Assembly (NCBI RefSeq): GCF_026914265.1
Contig: NC_069125.1
Coordinates: forward strand, 66,391,479-66,455,478
Source of the DNA: Mya arenaria
Taxonomy: Eukaryota > Mollusca > Bivalvia > Myida > Myidae
DNA length: 64,000 nucleotides
Reading direction: 5' to 3'
Position numbers and translations under genes: made by a program. The notes beneath the pieces are model-generated. The model saw only the letters and a list, made by a program, of their open reading frames with translations. It had not been told where the DNA came from and searched no databases. Each line of letters begins with the position of its first letter. Position 1 is the first letter of the stretch. Positions 31,500 to 41,619 of this stretch are shown piece after piece.

Positions 31500-34400
31500 C
31501 TAGGAGACGTCAATTTCCTCATCCCCACTATCAGACAATGATTCTAAATCATCGTCCACTTCGTCCATTTGTCGGAATATTTCTTGCGAGTTCATAGTCA
31601 TTTGTTCATATGGGCTCGAGCCCGTGGTCTCCGGTAACGTCTCTGCGCCATCTGCCGAGCTGAAGGTGGCATCTATATGGTCGTCTGTGTCACTGTTGGA
31701 GGGTTTGTTCAGGTCGCTCAGATCTGGGTTAGGGTTGTTCTTATTCGGTAGAGTGTTGTCACGGGAACCACCGGAAGACAACAGTTCTCTCTCCTTCGAG
31801 TTCCGCCATTTCATTCTTCTGTTTTGGAACCAGATCTTTACCTGAAAATAAAGATGAGTTATGATTATAATTAATATGTATTTAATACATGAGCTATGCG
31901 GCATAAACGAGTTTGAACAATTCTTTCCCGAAATATTTAATAAATATTATAACGGTCAGTCCAGATTCATTGACTTATGCCAAAAGAACAATATTCCGTT
32001 CCAGAAACTGTCTCAATTGACACATTAAGACAAAAGCCAAGACGGAAACCAATTAATCAGCGACAAATTGCCCGAAACGCCGGATTTATTAAAACGGATC
32101 TTCATAAGGAATCGATTGAAGATAAACGGACGATTACAAAACAATTACAGGCGAAAATAAACGAGAAATATTCCCATTAGGGGGGATCACCGCTGAGATT
32201 TTCAAGAACCTGTCACTTGCAGATGTTCCTGTTTAATCAAGAACCTCTGAAACTAGCGAGGATACGATTCAATTGTAGACAATATTTAATAAAGAAGAAA
32301 CAATATGATGCTCTGGAAGTGACGTATAATTAGCTTATGCGCAGCCAATGGGATTTTATGGAATCTGCTTTCATAGGCGATAGCTCTTTCAGGCGACAAA
32401 TAGATAAACACACACTGAGTTGCCATTTAATTTCCGAACTGAGAATTTCCCCCAAAACTGAACACGCTGCTTAATACAGTTAAAGCCTTCCGAGTAAACT
32501 TGTTCGATCAGTACTGTAAACTTTTCTGGATTCCTTTACAAGAGGCATGTAAAAAACTAGCCTTATGGAAACAATATAATTGGACGGGGAAAATAATATT
32601 AGGACAACAATGAAATATAAAACAGATATCCATTTACCTGAGAATCCTTCAATCCCAATTTGGTTGCCAGCTTTTTGCGGTCAGGTTTGCTGATGTACTT
32701 CTGTTTCTGGAACATTTTCTCGAGCCCCTTGCGCTGCATGTCGGAGAAAACTGCGCGCCGCAGCATCCCGCGCCGGGGCTTCCCCCGCATCTGGCTCAGG
32801 AACGAGAACGCGTTCGGCATCGGCATCAGCGGCGAACCTGTAACGTGTACTATTTCATATAAATACTGACATATGCAAAATTAATACTCGTATTCGAATA
32901 GTTGCCACATATGGAAACATTCGTATGATATGCCTACCAGCAATGACAGTACCAAAATGGAGCGGGTAACAGATTACCTACTCTTGAGTGACCTTATTTA
33001 TATTTGCACAGCCAAGTTTCCGCAGTTCATTTGTGGCAAAAAGGGAAAAGGAAGAGTAACTCCGAAATGGTTGAAAATGTCTGGCAGATATAGATTTTGC
33101 CAGATTTATGTTCAGGGTATATTACGTGTGCAGTTGGATATGTTCTGCGTGCGCTCCCAATTTACATACTTTCCCATAATACAAATCATTTTTAAAAGCG
33201 TGTATCTGTTGTTTGTGCAGTTTTATTGCCATTCATAATTAACTCTTTTAAATACTAGAAAATATGCAGCAATATTGCCGGGGCTGAGCGAGTTTCAGTA
33301 ACCGCGGTGTAATATCAGCAGCCCTGTTAATTAATATTTCATCGAAAAAATCACCGTAGTGCTTTTGTCGCAACCTGTGACAGTGTGGCTTAGGCTAATA
33401 TTGCGGTAATAAAGATTTGTATCTTGGTAATTATTAAATCGACAGGCAGTCCAGCTATACATTACAATTAATACATCAACTCGCGCCGGTCTTTGATTGG
33501 TATACTCAGAGGTAACATCTTGCGGGTTGTCGCGTGTCGATTTCATTATGTAAGACTTAATTATTTTCCAATTAGGTATTCTCTAATTATTGTTTGTTTC
33601 ATTGGGTTTGTCTTGTGTTATTGACGTATCATCAAAGTAATCTTTTTTTTAATAGATTCCCCAAAGAGCAGGCAATACACAACCAAATGGTACATCTCGA
33701 CCGGCAACGAGAGGACTGTTACATCGAGACAGAATAGAAGGTAAATATATCTCTGACAATAATGTAATTGGTTATTTGAAAACAGCAAGATGTTGCAGTT
33801 CATTTATTGGAAATAAAATTGAATAATACGGTCATTATTTATAATAATAAAGATTTTATGACGAAATATTATAGGTGCTGCTCTGGTGTAGAGGGAAGAT
33901 AACGATCGCCAGGTAACATGTGTCGATGATTACATTTCTCTAATTGTTTTGACAGAACCGAGCCTTTTGATGTCCATCCCTTTTCACATTTCTAGTGTCC
34001 AAACGCAAATAGGCATTTCAGACTTTCTCACAGAATTCCATTCCTTTTAAGGTTGTAAATATTATTTCCTTTCGATGTCTTATGACGATCCGTTGTTCAA
34101 TTATTTAACATCTTTAAATGAAATTCCTATTTCGCCTCTGAAGTCATGTATTAAAGTCATATTAATTGCAAATCAGTCTGTACACTGCAATTTAAAACAA
34201 ACAGTTGTCTTTCAAATGTTAGACCGACTCAAGTGGTCTTTTAAGTTGAAAATGTCCAATGAATAATCATTAGATCGTTATGTCGGTTAGTTTACCTCTG
34301 ACACTAACTTCATTAATATTTCCTTAAAAGAGCTTGAACACATGGTTGTCGCTAAACTTCAAAGCTTTCGACGTCAACATGAAAGGATAATTGGTGGTAT

Positions 34401-36493
34401 CTTAACTTTGCAAATTAAAGTTAAAATGCAATTGACAATTTTAAAAGATCATTAGGTTTTGTGATAACCATATAAAACGGTTTTCTCGATTTCGATTAAG
34501 AGTCTTGTATTATAAAATGTAAACCAGCTTTGACAAATATTCTGGAGATGAAAGTATTGAATGTGAATGAGAATTGTTTACAATGACAGTCACTGTTAAG
34601 TGTATAATATTTGAAACAACACAACTAGTGTGCACATATTATTCTGTTCATCGTACGGGTATAGATTTGATAATCAGACAAAAGAATGTTAAAACTTACA
34701 CCGCGGGCACAATACTTTACAACTGGTCAGCAACAACTTATGATTAATAAAGATACAATTTAATGCTTTAAGTAAGTACGGTACTAAAATCATGACATTT
34801 AATGGCTTTTTATTGCATTTTACTAAACAGAATACTTTGCAATAACTGTTTGATAATTCGGATGTTTTCTTTGTCAGCGTTGGTGCCAAATTAATTGATA
34901 TGATGATAAAATGTCAATTAAATTGCAAAATGAAAAGTTACTTACGGCCGTAAGCCCTACGTTGTAATATAACGATATAGTATTATATTAAATAATATGC
35001 TGTTGTTGTTGCTGTTGTTGTTCTTAATGTTTGACTTAATAATCAAGTGTTATTTAATAAAGATATTGTTCTTAAAAGTAATATTGCAACGTGATGAAAT
35101 CATGTTTGAGTTATTTCAGTGGCCGTGGTACATGATACAGACACAGTAATATATTCAAGGCATTTTCTACTTAGATTTATTTTCTGATAGCCACAGGTCA
35201 GCTTGTTCTTTTTTCCAAATCACTTAAGATTGGCTGTAATTACTTGTACAACGCTCGCTTTCTGCTTACAATTAATTTGTATTTTAACATTTAAGAAGCG
35301 CAATAACAGCCATAAAAGTAGCAGAAATTAAGCCTCAAAAATGAGTTTTTAATTTTAAGTCTGAACATACCCAATTATATGATTCATTAAAATAGTTTGT
35401 GGCACTTTGTGAATGTGCTATGAAACGAAGATGATATTCATATAAAATCACATAGCTTGGGGAGGTGATGGAATAAACAGTTGAAAGATAAATGACCAAG
35501 ATAGAACATACTAGCGGCGGTATACTTGGGTCCCGGTGACCGAGATGTGTCACAATACTTCAGACACGTTATCAAAATAAGAACAAATCGGGGGATGGGA
35601 GCGACAAAAACTTCTCAAAACAATACAATATTCTTTAAATGTTTCAACTGGCCTGTAAACTCCTAAATGGGAGGAATGTGTACATGACCACTTCTTACTT
35701 GAAAAAAAAAACTGAAGAAAAGAAAATAAGATGTTTATGATTATCGTAAAATCCATTTAAAAAAACAGCATTCTGCCACAAAATCACTTACCGGCAAAGT
35801 ACGGGTGTCTGAACATGCCATGGAATGGATGCTCGTAAAGTGTTGGTTGGCGGGGGAGGCAGGACTGGCACCCTAGGGTCGGACTGCAGGGCTTCGGGCA
35901 CGCCACGGGGCTCACGGGCATGTGTGCGGGACTGCTGTGGTACGCCCGTGGTGGGCCTGAAATAGGTGCGAATAGTGTAATGTCCTGATACATTAGTAAA
36001 GGAGTTTCGTATGAATATAATATATAATTAACTTACATTACGTCTTAAACAAAAGTACTCCGGAGTATATATATCTTATGGACAGTTTCATGACTCACGA
36101 AAATTCATAATCCTTGGTCAAACGGAAAATATAAACACCAATAAAATGCTTACTAGATCTGTTGTCATTATTGTCTGATCCAAGGATTGCACTGACGCCG
36201 AATTTCAAGTACGGCGTCACGTTATTACTTGATGATGACGTCGTCGCCGTGTTTAACGTTTCCTGTCCGCGCGCAAGGGAGAGCCCCGGCACACCGGTAA
36301 TGTTTATACCCGGAATCCCGATGACACCCGCCTGTAAACTTGTAACTGGTCTGGATATAAGTGCGGACTGGCTTTCACGGAGAAGATTTTCAACTAAGAA
36401 TGAAGCCGACGACGTCGACACTGGCTGAGGAACTAACGGAAGTGTCCTAAATAAACTTTGATACATTTGCGGCGTCATCATGTTTTGAAACAT
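31500..36493 (-). CDS. Dbx: Dbx-family homeobox transcription factor, complete
   Basis: Four minus-strand exons, 36493-36154, 35956-35792, 32837-32638 and 31841-31500, join at GT/AG sites into 348 residues; human DBX1 is 343 as recalled. The start is the first ATG after an in-frame stop. The N-terminal part carries SSASFLVENLLRES, matching the Dbx FLVE/DLI repressor-type (eh1-like) motif, and LKFGVSAIL, matching the Dbx LKFGVNAIL box. The homeodomain spans residues about 192-251, with RRAVFSD in helix 1 and VKIWFQNRRMKWRNSK in helix 3 (Trp239, Gln241 = position 50, Asn242 = position 51). The downstream NPDLSD motif and the final EIDVS resemble the DBX1 C-terminus (NPHPDLSD, EITVS). The last intron splits the homeobox between positions 44 and 45. 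Dbx proteins are nuclear DNA-binding repressors that pattern interneurons in the nerve cord of animals; expression in this species is not known. Confidence 0.97.
32838..35791. other. Dbx intron 2 (2.95 kb)
   Basis: A large intron with no repeats of note apart from a short GTT/GCT trinucleotide run at about 35001-35022. Open frames of up to 100 codons (for example 32930-33238, +) lack any recognisable protein features. Large introns of patterning genes often hold enhancers, but I see no specific site that I can support. Confidence 0.55.
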
Positions 36494-37040
36494 GTCCCTT
36501 TTATCCAGTTTTGTTAAATATTTTCTTTTAAAATAAACATGAGTTTAAATTCTCCTTTTTTCAAACTAATCCTTTTAATAGAAATTGCAAATATTGTTAA
36601 AATGTCTTCTTAAAACCAATCGTATCTAATTAGCAGCCAAAGCTACACACGTTCAATAAAAGGTAAAAGAGTATATAATTGTCATTTAAAAATCAAATTT
36701 AAGCCTATTAGTGAAAAACTTGATCCTCCGATCAAAAGCACAATGATAGAATGATGATTATTTTTCCACGGATATTTTATTCATTCCAGCAAATATTCCG
36801 CAAATTCTCCCAGCGGGATATCACGTGGCACGCGACAGCCAATAGGTGACAACTATGGCGTTTTGTGTCCTCCACTTTGAAGAGCCACGAAAGAGCTTCG
36901 GCTAATAAGATCTGTGTATTCATTCGCGTGCGATATGGGGGCGGAGCGACCACAAATTGACTCCGCTTTAGGAATTTGTTCTGCGATCGTATAATTAAGT
37001 TTGTGTTAGAGCTTAATTTTAGAGACTGTCATCCAATACG
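36494..37040 (-). promoter_or_regulatory. Presumed Dbx promoter and proximal upstream region
   Basis: Immediately upstream of the Dbx start codon on the minus strand. Between 36770 and 37000 composition rises in GC and CpG. The stretch contains CCAAT (36839-36843), TCACGTGG (an E-box, 36821-36828) and GGGGGCGGAGC (about 36937-36947). No TATA box was recognised. The promoter call follows from position and these motifs only. Confidence 0.4.
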
Positions 37041-38913
37041 GGCTAAGCGAGAAAAGCTGAGATTATGACGACAAGTTAACGGTCGAATCTCGATATGACA
37101 CAGCGATACACCAAACTGACGTCTCAATCAAGTGTCAACAACTAAGGTGTCGGGAATCATGAAAACGGCTGGATATCTACGTAATAAATGTAACAATAAA
37201 ATACAATGGTATCAAAATAGTAACAGAGCGGTATTAAAACGCCGCCCAATATACATGATCCAGTACAACACACTTTTAGGAGCTGAATCAAAGTTGGTCC
37301 AGAACGGGAGAAATTAAAAGAATTATTACCAACTGTTAGCCACTTTGTTTTACCATTATTTTAACGATTGTTTTAGTATTTAAAGTGCGTTATTTTAATT
37401 TACCAGACACAACGTAATTCTGGATTTTGTCTTGATATATTAGTTCAATTATCTAGAATAATGAATAAAGAAAGAACGAAAAATAATGATAACTATGTTA
37501 TCATATAAGTATGACGAAAAAAAAAGAAACGATTACAATAAACAAAATTAAGTTAACTCTGCTTAATTTTGTGTTTTAAAATTACATATTTTTTTACAAA
37601 GCCACGCACTGACATTTTCACCTTATGAAATGACCGCTTTGTGTTAATGGCGTTACAACTGAGACCTTGTATAAACAACTACCGAAATATTGCCCTGAAG
37701 GTGATTGTACAGCTTAAATATCATAACTTCATCTAGCCTGTCAAAAAGCGGTAATATATTTATAATAGTTAACTTGTTAGAATGTTACAATTGGATTAAA
37801 ACCTATTATTTCAATGGTCCAGAATTGTTACCCTAAACTCTTTCTAGAAAATAGATGAAATAATTGTTCAATGAAACGGCGGTACACTGCTGGTTTCATT
37901 TAAACAATGTTAGATATTACCTTTAAAATCAAGTATATATCAGTAGTAGTTTAATTAGATACTTGGGTTTGCATGCAGCGTATTTCAGTTACGGCCTCAA
38001 CTTTTTAGTAAAGCTCATATTTCAGAAACCTAACAAAGGTTGTGACTCCTTAATGAAACCATTTGTGGCGCGTGCCGGGTTGGAAATAAATTATTTACTG
38101 TAGTTATAACCAACAAAGGTTAAAAATCCGTGAAATCTAAATTAGGGTTTCATTTGGAGTTTAACGTTAATTGTCTAATATAGTGAGAGTGTGTTCCTTC
38201 GGGTTGTGCTTTGGAGAATTGACGTTTCAATGGTTACAGAAGGGAATCAACATCAGATTGTCTTGAAGTATTATTTGGCTAGGGGCTATACCATTCTATT
38301 GGCGACCGCTGGATTGAAATTGCCATTTCATTAGCAATTTTATTAATTTCAAAGCAAAGTTACGTTACAAAACAATGTTAAATATTCATAAACTCAATCT
38401 CCGTTGATATTTGAATTTACAAGTTATGGGATAATTTTTAACACAAAAACAGACTTGATTGAGATTCGTGATTTAGGTGGATTTATAGCCAATTTTAATG
38501 GAAAATATTAGAAATGTCTGATTTAGTACTGCCCGAAGGGCCAGTCCACAGTCTGCGTGTCTGTAATGCGGTGACATGGTCAGTTTTAACCAAAAACGAG
38601 GGCTATAAATTAAAATTTAATTTCGCATCATTCATTGATGGAAGTGACTAGAGTCGCCCGAAAACATTTAATAAAAAGAACAATACAGAGTTCGAATTTA
38701 CGGCGTTGAAATGAAAATTACACGGTTTGTACCGAACCGGAACATTTGGTGTGGTTTTTTTTAACTTTCCGTCCTTCCCCGTACATTGCTGAAATACACA
38801 CCGAGCTTCGTACCATGAAACAGATATATCACAACTGTCGAGAAAAATAGTTCATCAATATTAAATACGTATATCCCCATGAAGGTGCTCGTTACGAGTG
38901 TCATGCAATCATT
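37041..38913. other. Dbx upstream intergenic DNA
   Basis: No gene recognised. A less AT-rich, non-repetitive stretch at about 38170-38340 contains homeodomain-type ATTAGCAATTTTATTAAT sequence and could be regulatory. Another at about 38520-38660 surrounds CCCGAAGGGCCAGTCCACAG. Neither has been tested for conservation. Confidence 0.4.
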
Positions 38914-39489
38914 ACGTATTTACTTGTTCTGCAATAGTCAGCTGTCTAGTATAACTTTACATAGATGCCTTACGTATTTATTTGTTCTGCAATAGTCAGC
39001 TGTCTAGTATAACTTTACATAGATGCCTTACGTATTTACTTGTTCTGCAATAGTCAGCTGTTTAGTATAACTTTACATAGATGCCTTACGTATTTACTTG
39101 TTCTGCAATAGTCAGCTGTCTAGTATGACTTTACATAGATGCCTTACGTATTTACTTGTTCTGCAATAGTCAGCTGTCTAGTATGACTTTACATAGATGC
39201 CTTACGTATTTACTTGTTCTGCAATAGTCAGCTGTCTAGTATAACTTTACATAGATGCCTTACGTATTTACTTGTTCTGCAATAGTCAGCTGTCTAGTAT
39301 AACTTTACATAGATGCCTTACGTATTTACTTGTTCTGTATAGTCAGCTGTCTAGTATAACTTTACATAGATGCCTTACGTATTGACTTGTTCTGCAATAG
39401 TCAGCTGTCTAGTATAACTTTACATAGATGCCTTACGTATTTACTTGTTCGGCAATAGTCAGCTGTCTAGTATAACTTTACATAGATGC
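38914..39489. repeat. 58-bp tandem array, about 10 copies
   Basis: Each unit contains ACGTATTTACTTGTTCTGC, TAGTCAGCTGTCTAGTAT and CTTTACATAGATGCC. Phase markers fall at 38914, 38972 and 39030. Copies are nearly identical (a few substitutions and one short deletion near 39338), which points to recent expansion or ongoing homogenisation. Confidence 0.95.
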
Positions 39490-39601
39490 CATTTCGCCAT
39501 AGTAATATTTTTACCGAAATAACTAAAATCTTTTGGAGAAATGTGATGAAAAGAATCTTACAGTCGTTGCTTTTTAGTAAACAAAACGGAGTAGTAATAT
39601 A

Positions 39602-39963
39602 GCGAGCATTTCGAAGAAGTTAAAAAGCGAGACCTTCGAAGTAGTTACAAAGAGAGCCTATCGAAGAAGTTATAAAGCGAGCCTTTCGAGGTAGTTTAAA
39701 AACGAGACTTTCGAAGTAGTTACAAAGCGAGCCTTTCGAAGAAGTTAAAAAGCGAGCCCTTCGAAGTTGTTACAAAGCGAGCCGTTCGAAGTAGTTACAA
39801 AGCGAGCCGTTTGAAGAAGTTAAAAAGCGAGCCTATCGAAGAAGTTAAAAAGCGAGCCGTTCGAAGATGTTACAAAGCGAGCCTTTCGAGAAAGTTATAA
39901 AGCGAGCCTTTCGAAGAAGTTACAAAGCGAGCCTTTCGAGGAAGTTATAAAGCGAGACTTTCG
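39602..39963. repeat. 25-bp tandem array, about 14 copies
   Basis: The unit is GCGAGCCTTTCGAAGAAGTT plus ACAAA (25 bp), with phase markers at 39602, 39627, 39652 and 39677. The unit contains TTCGAA-like palindromes. Copies differ at several positions and are more diverged than in the neighbouring 58-bp array, so this array looks older. Confidence 0.93.
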
Positions 39964-41175
39964 ATCATATATTTACTTTATCTATACATTTCACTACCAT
40001 GCAAGTGGTTTTTTTCTATAATATACATTAAGCTATTTACGCCATGTATTTTATAGAATCCAAATCACAAATACTTCAAATTAAAATGAAATATTTATGT
40101 CAACTGATGGTTTCCTCGTGCAAAATTTCTAGATTAATTTATTGGAGAAAATTAAAGGCTCGTGTCCGTAAGTGACCCCTCAGTGTTGACACCAATTAGC
40201 CAAGGTCATGACCTTGCCATTGCAAAGGGTCATCTCAGGCCGCAGAAGGAGGACTGACCAGTTTGTAAAACAAATTGATAGAAAATTTATGACAGCCATT
40301 CCATTACAGCTAATTAGGCTCAATGATTGTAATTTAAAATTCGAGTCTGTCCAGTCTGAATTAATTCTTTAAATCCAAATTAGTAATGTTTACGACGAGA
40401 AAGGAAAATGATGATGCTGTGTTTCAGAAAGCTGAAACCACACCGACGTGGGTGGCAAGTTTATTTTGAATCTTTGTGCGACATATTTAAAACTATATAT
40501 TTTTTGTTTTTGCATGTATAAGAAAATAGTATATATTATAAAATGGATTATTTCTTAATGATATTCTATTGCGAAAGAACTCTGTACCTGTGTACATTAT
40601 AAGCCAGTAGTTGACCTGTTAGTGTTTGCTGATTGTAAACTTTTTATAATAAAACTGAGTCTCTTTCCATTCAAGGGATGCTGTTTTTAATAAAACGAGA
40701 CAATTTATAACGATGCCCAAATGATCATTTATCAGTTTTGGTTTATGCAATTATCTGCAGGGTTGAGTCATCATTGTAAAATTAACGTTTAATATTCAAC
40801 CGCAAAACAGTTGTTCATTTTAAATGCAGATGTGATAGCAATAAAATTAACTATTAAAATGTAAAAAAATAGAACGAACAAATTTAAGATTTGAGTACCC
40901 ACCGAACGCGTTGCATCGGTTTATTTAATTGAATTTTGACATTTACGTATCATAATAGACGTGGTGTCATAATGGACGTTGTGTTGTTTATGTGAGTTTA
41001 TCAAGGTCTGCCCGTGCCCATTGGCTGCATTATGGGAAGACCCCGCCGTGACGCCATCACGGCTTAAATTGTGTTTAAATGCCATAAGTGACATGAGATA
41101 GAAGTGACAGCAATTCGAATTTAAATCCAGACATTAGAAGACTTCAAAGAACAGAATAAGATACAAGAGATCCAG
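39964..41175. other. Dbx upstream intergenic DNA
   Basis: No gene seen. It contains the candidate regulatory block at 40150-40330 and, at 41045-41063, a small inverted repeat GCCGTGA-CGCCA-TCACGGC within a GC-richer stretch (about 41005-41120). Confidence 0.4.
40150..40330. promoter_or_regulatory. Candidate regulatory block with nuclear-receptor-type palindrome
   Basis: CAAGGTCATGACCTTG (40201-40216) is a perfect 16-bp palindrome made of two AGGTCA half-sites facing each other with no spacer, the IR0 arrangement bound by some nuclear receptors. A third half-site-like GGGTCA lies at 40228-40233, and homeodomain-type sites lie nearby (CAATTAG at about 40193, CTAATTAG at 40310-40317). The sequence is non-repetitive and about 3.7 kb upstream of Dbx. 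Regulatory function is inferred. Confidence 0.35.
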
Positions 41176-41176
41176 A

Positions 41177-41376
41177 GAGCCGTATCCATAAAGATCTTAG
41201 TCGTACATTGAAATTATCTTAGTTTTGTTATAATTGAGTGAATTGAACTTAACCATGTAAAAAAGAATGAATACGAAATTAATTAAATCAAAAAATAAAA
41301 TTATTGACATTTGTGACAATTCTGCAGATTTAGGATTATTAAAATTACGACTAAGATCATTTACTGAAACGGCCCC
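41177..41376. mobile_element. Palindromic MITE-like element, about 200 bp
   Basis: The ends are imperfect inverted repeats of about 31 bp: GATCTTAGTCGTA near the left end, and TACGACTAAGATC next to ACTGAAACGGCCCC at the right. Sequence of the form GGGGCCGTTTC with AGATCTTAGTCG is widespread as short foldback elements in invertebrates. There is no coding frame. It abuts the SINE at its right side. Confidence 0.6.
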
Positions 41377-41619
41377 CAGGTGCACTACCCCAGCTCTTGG
41401 CCCTTTAACATGTTCGGTGTAAAGCACCGACACACGGGATACAACTTTCCTGGGTCCTGAGTTCACCAATTAATCCCAGAATATACTTTTAAATGCCGAG
41501 CGCTTGCAAGGGAGCTACTGGTACCATTTTTAACGTATTTTGGTTTGGCGAGACCAGAGTTTGAACCCCCGACCTTCCGCACTCAAAGCGAACGCTCTAC
41601 CATTGGACTATCGGGGCGG
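41377..41619 (-). mobile_element. tRNA-derived SINE
   Basis: Read on the minus strand, the element opens at 41619 with a tRNA-like head (about 41541-41619). It has an A-box-like TAGTCCAATGGTAGAGC, a five-base-pair anticodon-type arm with loop TTTGAGT, and a B-box-like GGGTTCAAACTC. The acceptor ends do not pair well, so it is not a functional tRNA. About 165 bp of non-tRNA body follow towards 41377. The SINE family was not identified. Confidence 0.6.

Noticed and set aside
32930-33238. 102-codon plus-strand open frame in Dbx intron 2
   Set aside because: No recognisable protein features, antisense to the host gene and AT-rich composition.
41541-41619. Functional tRNA gene on the minus strand
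   Set aside because: A and B boxes are recognisable but the acceptor ends do not pair and a non-tRNA body follows, so it was called a SINE head instead.
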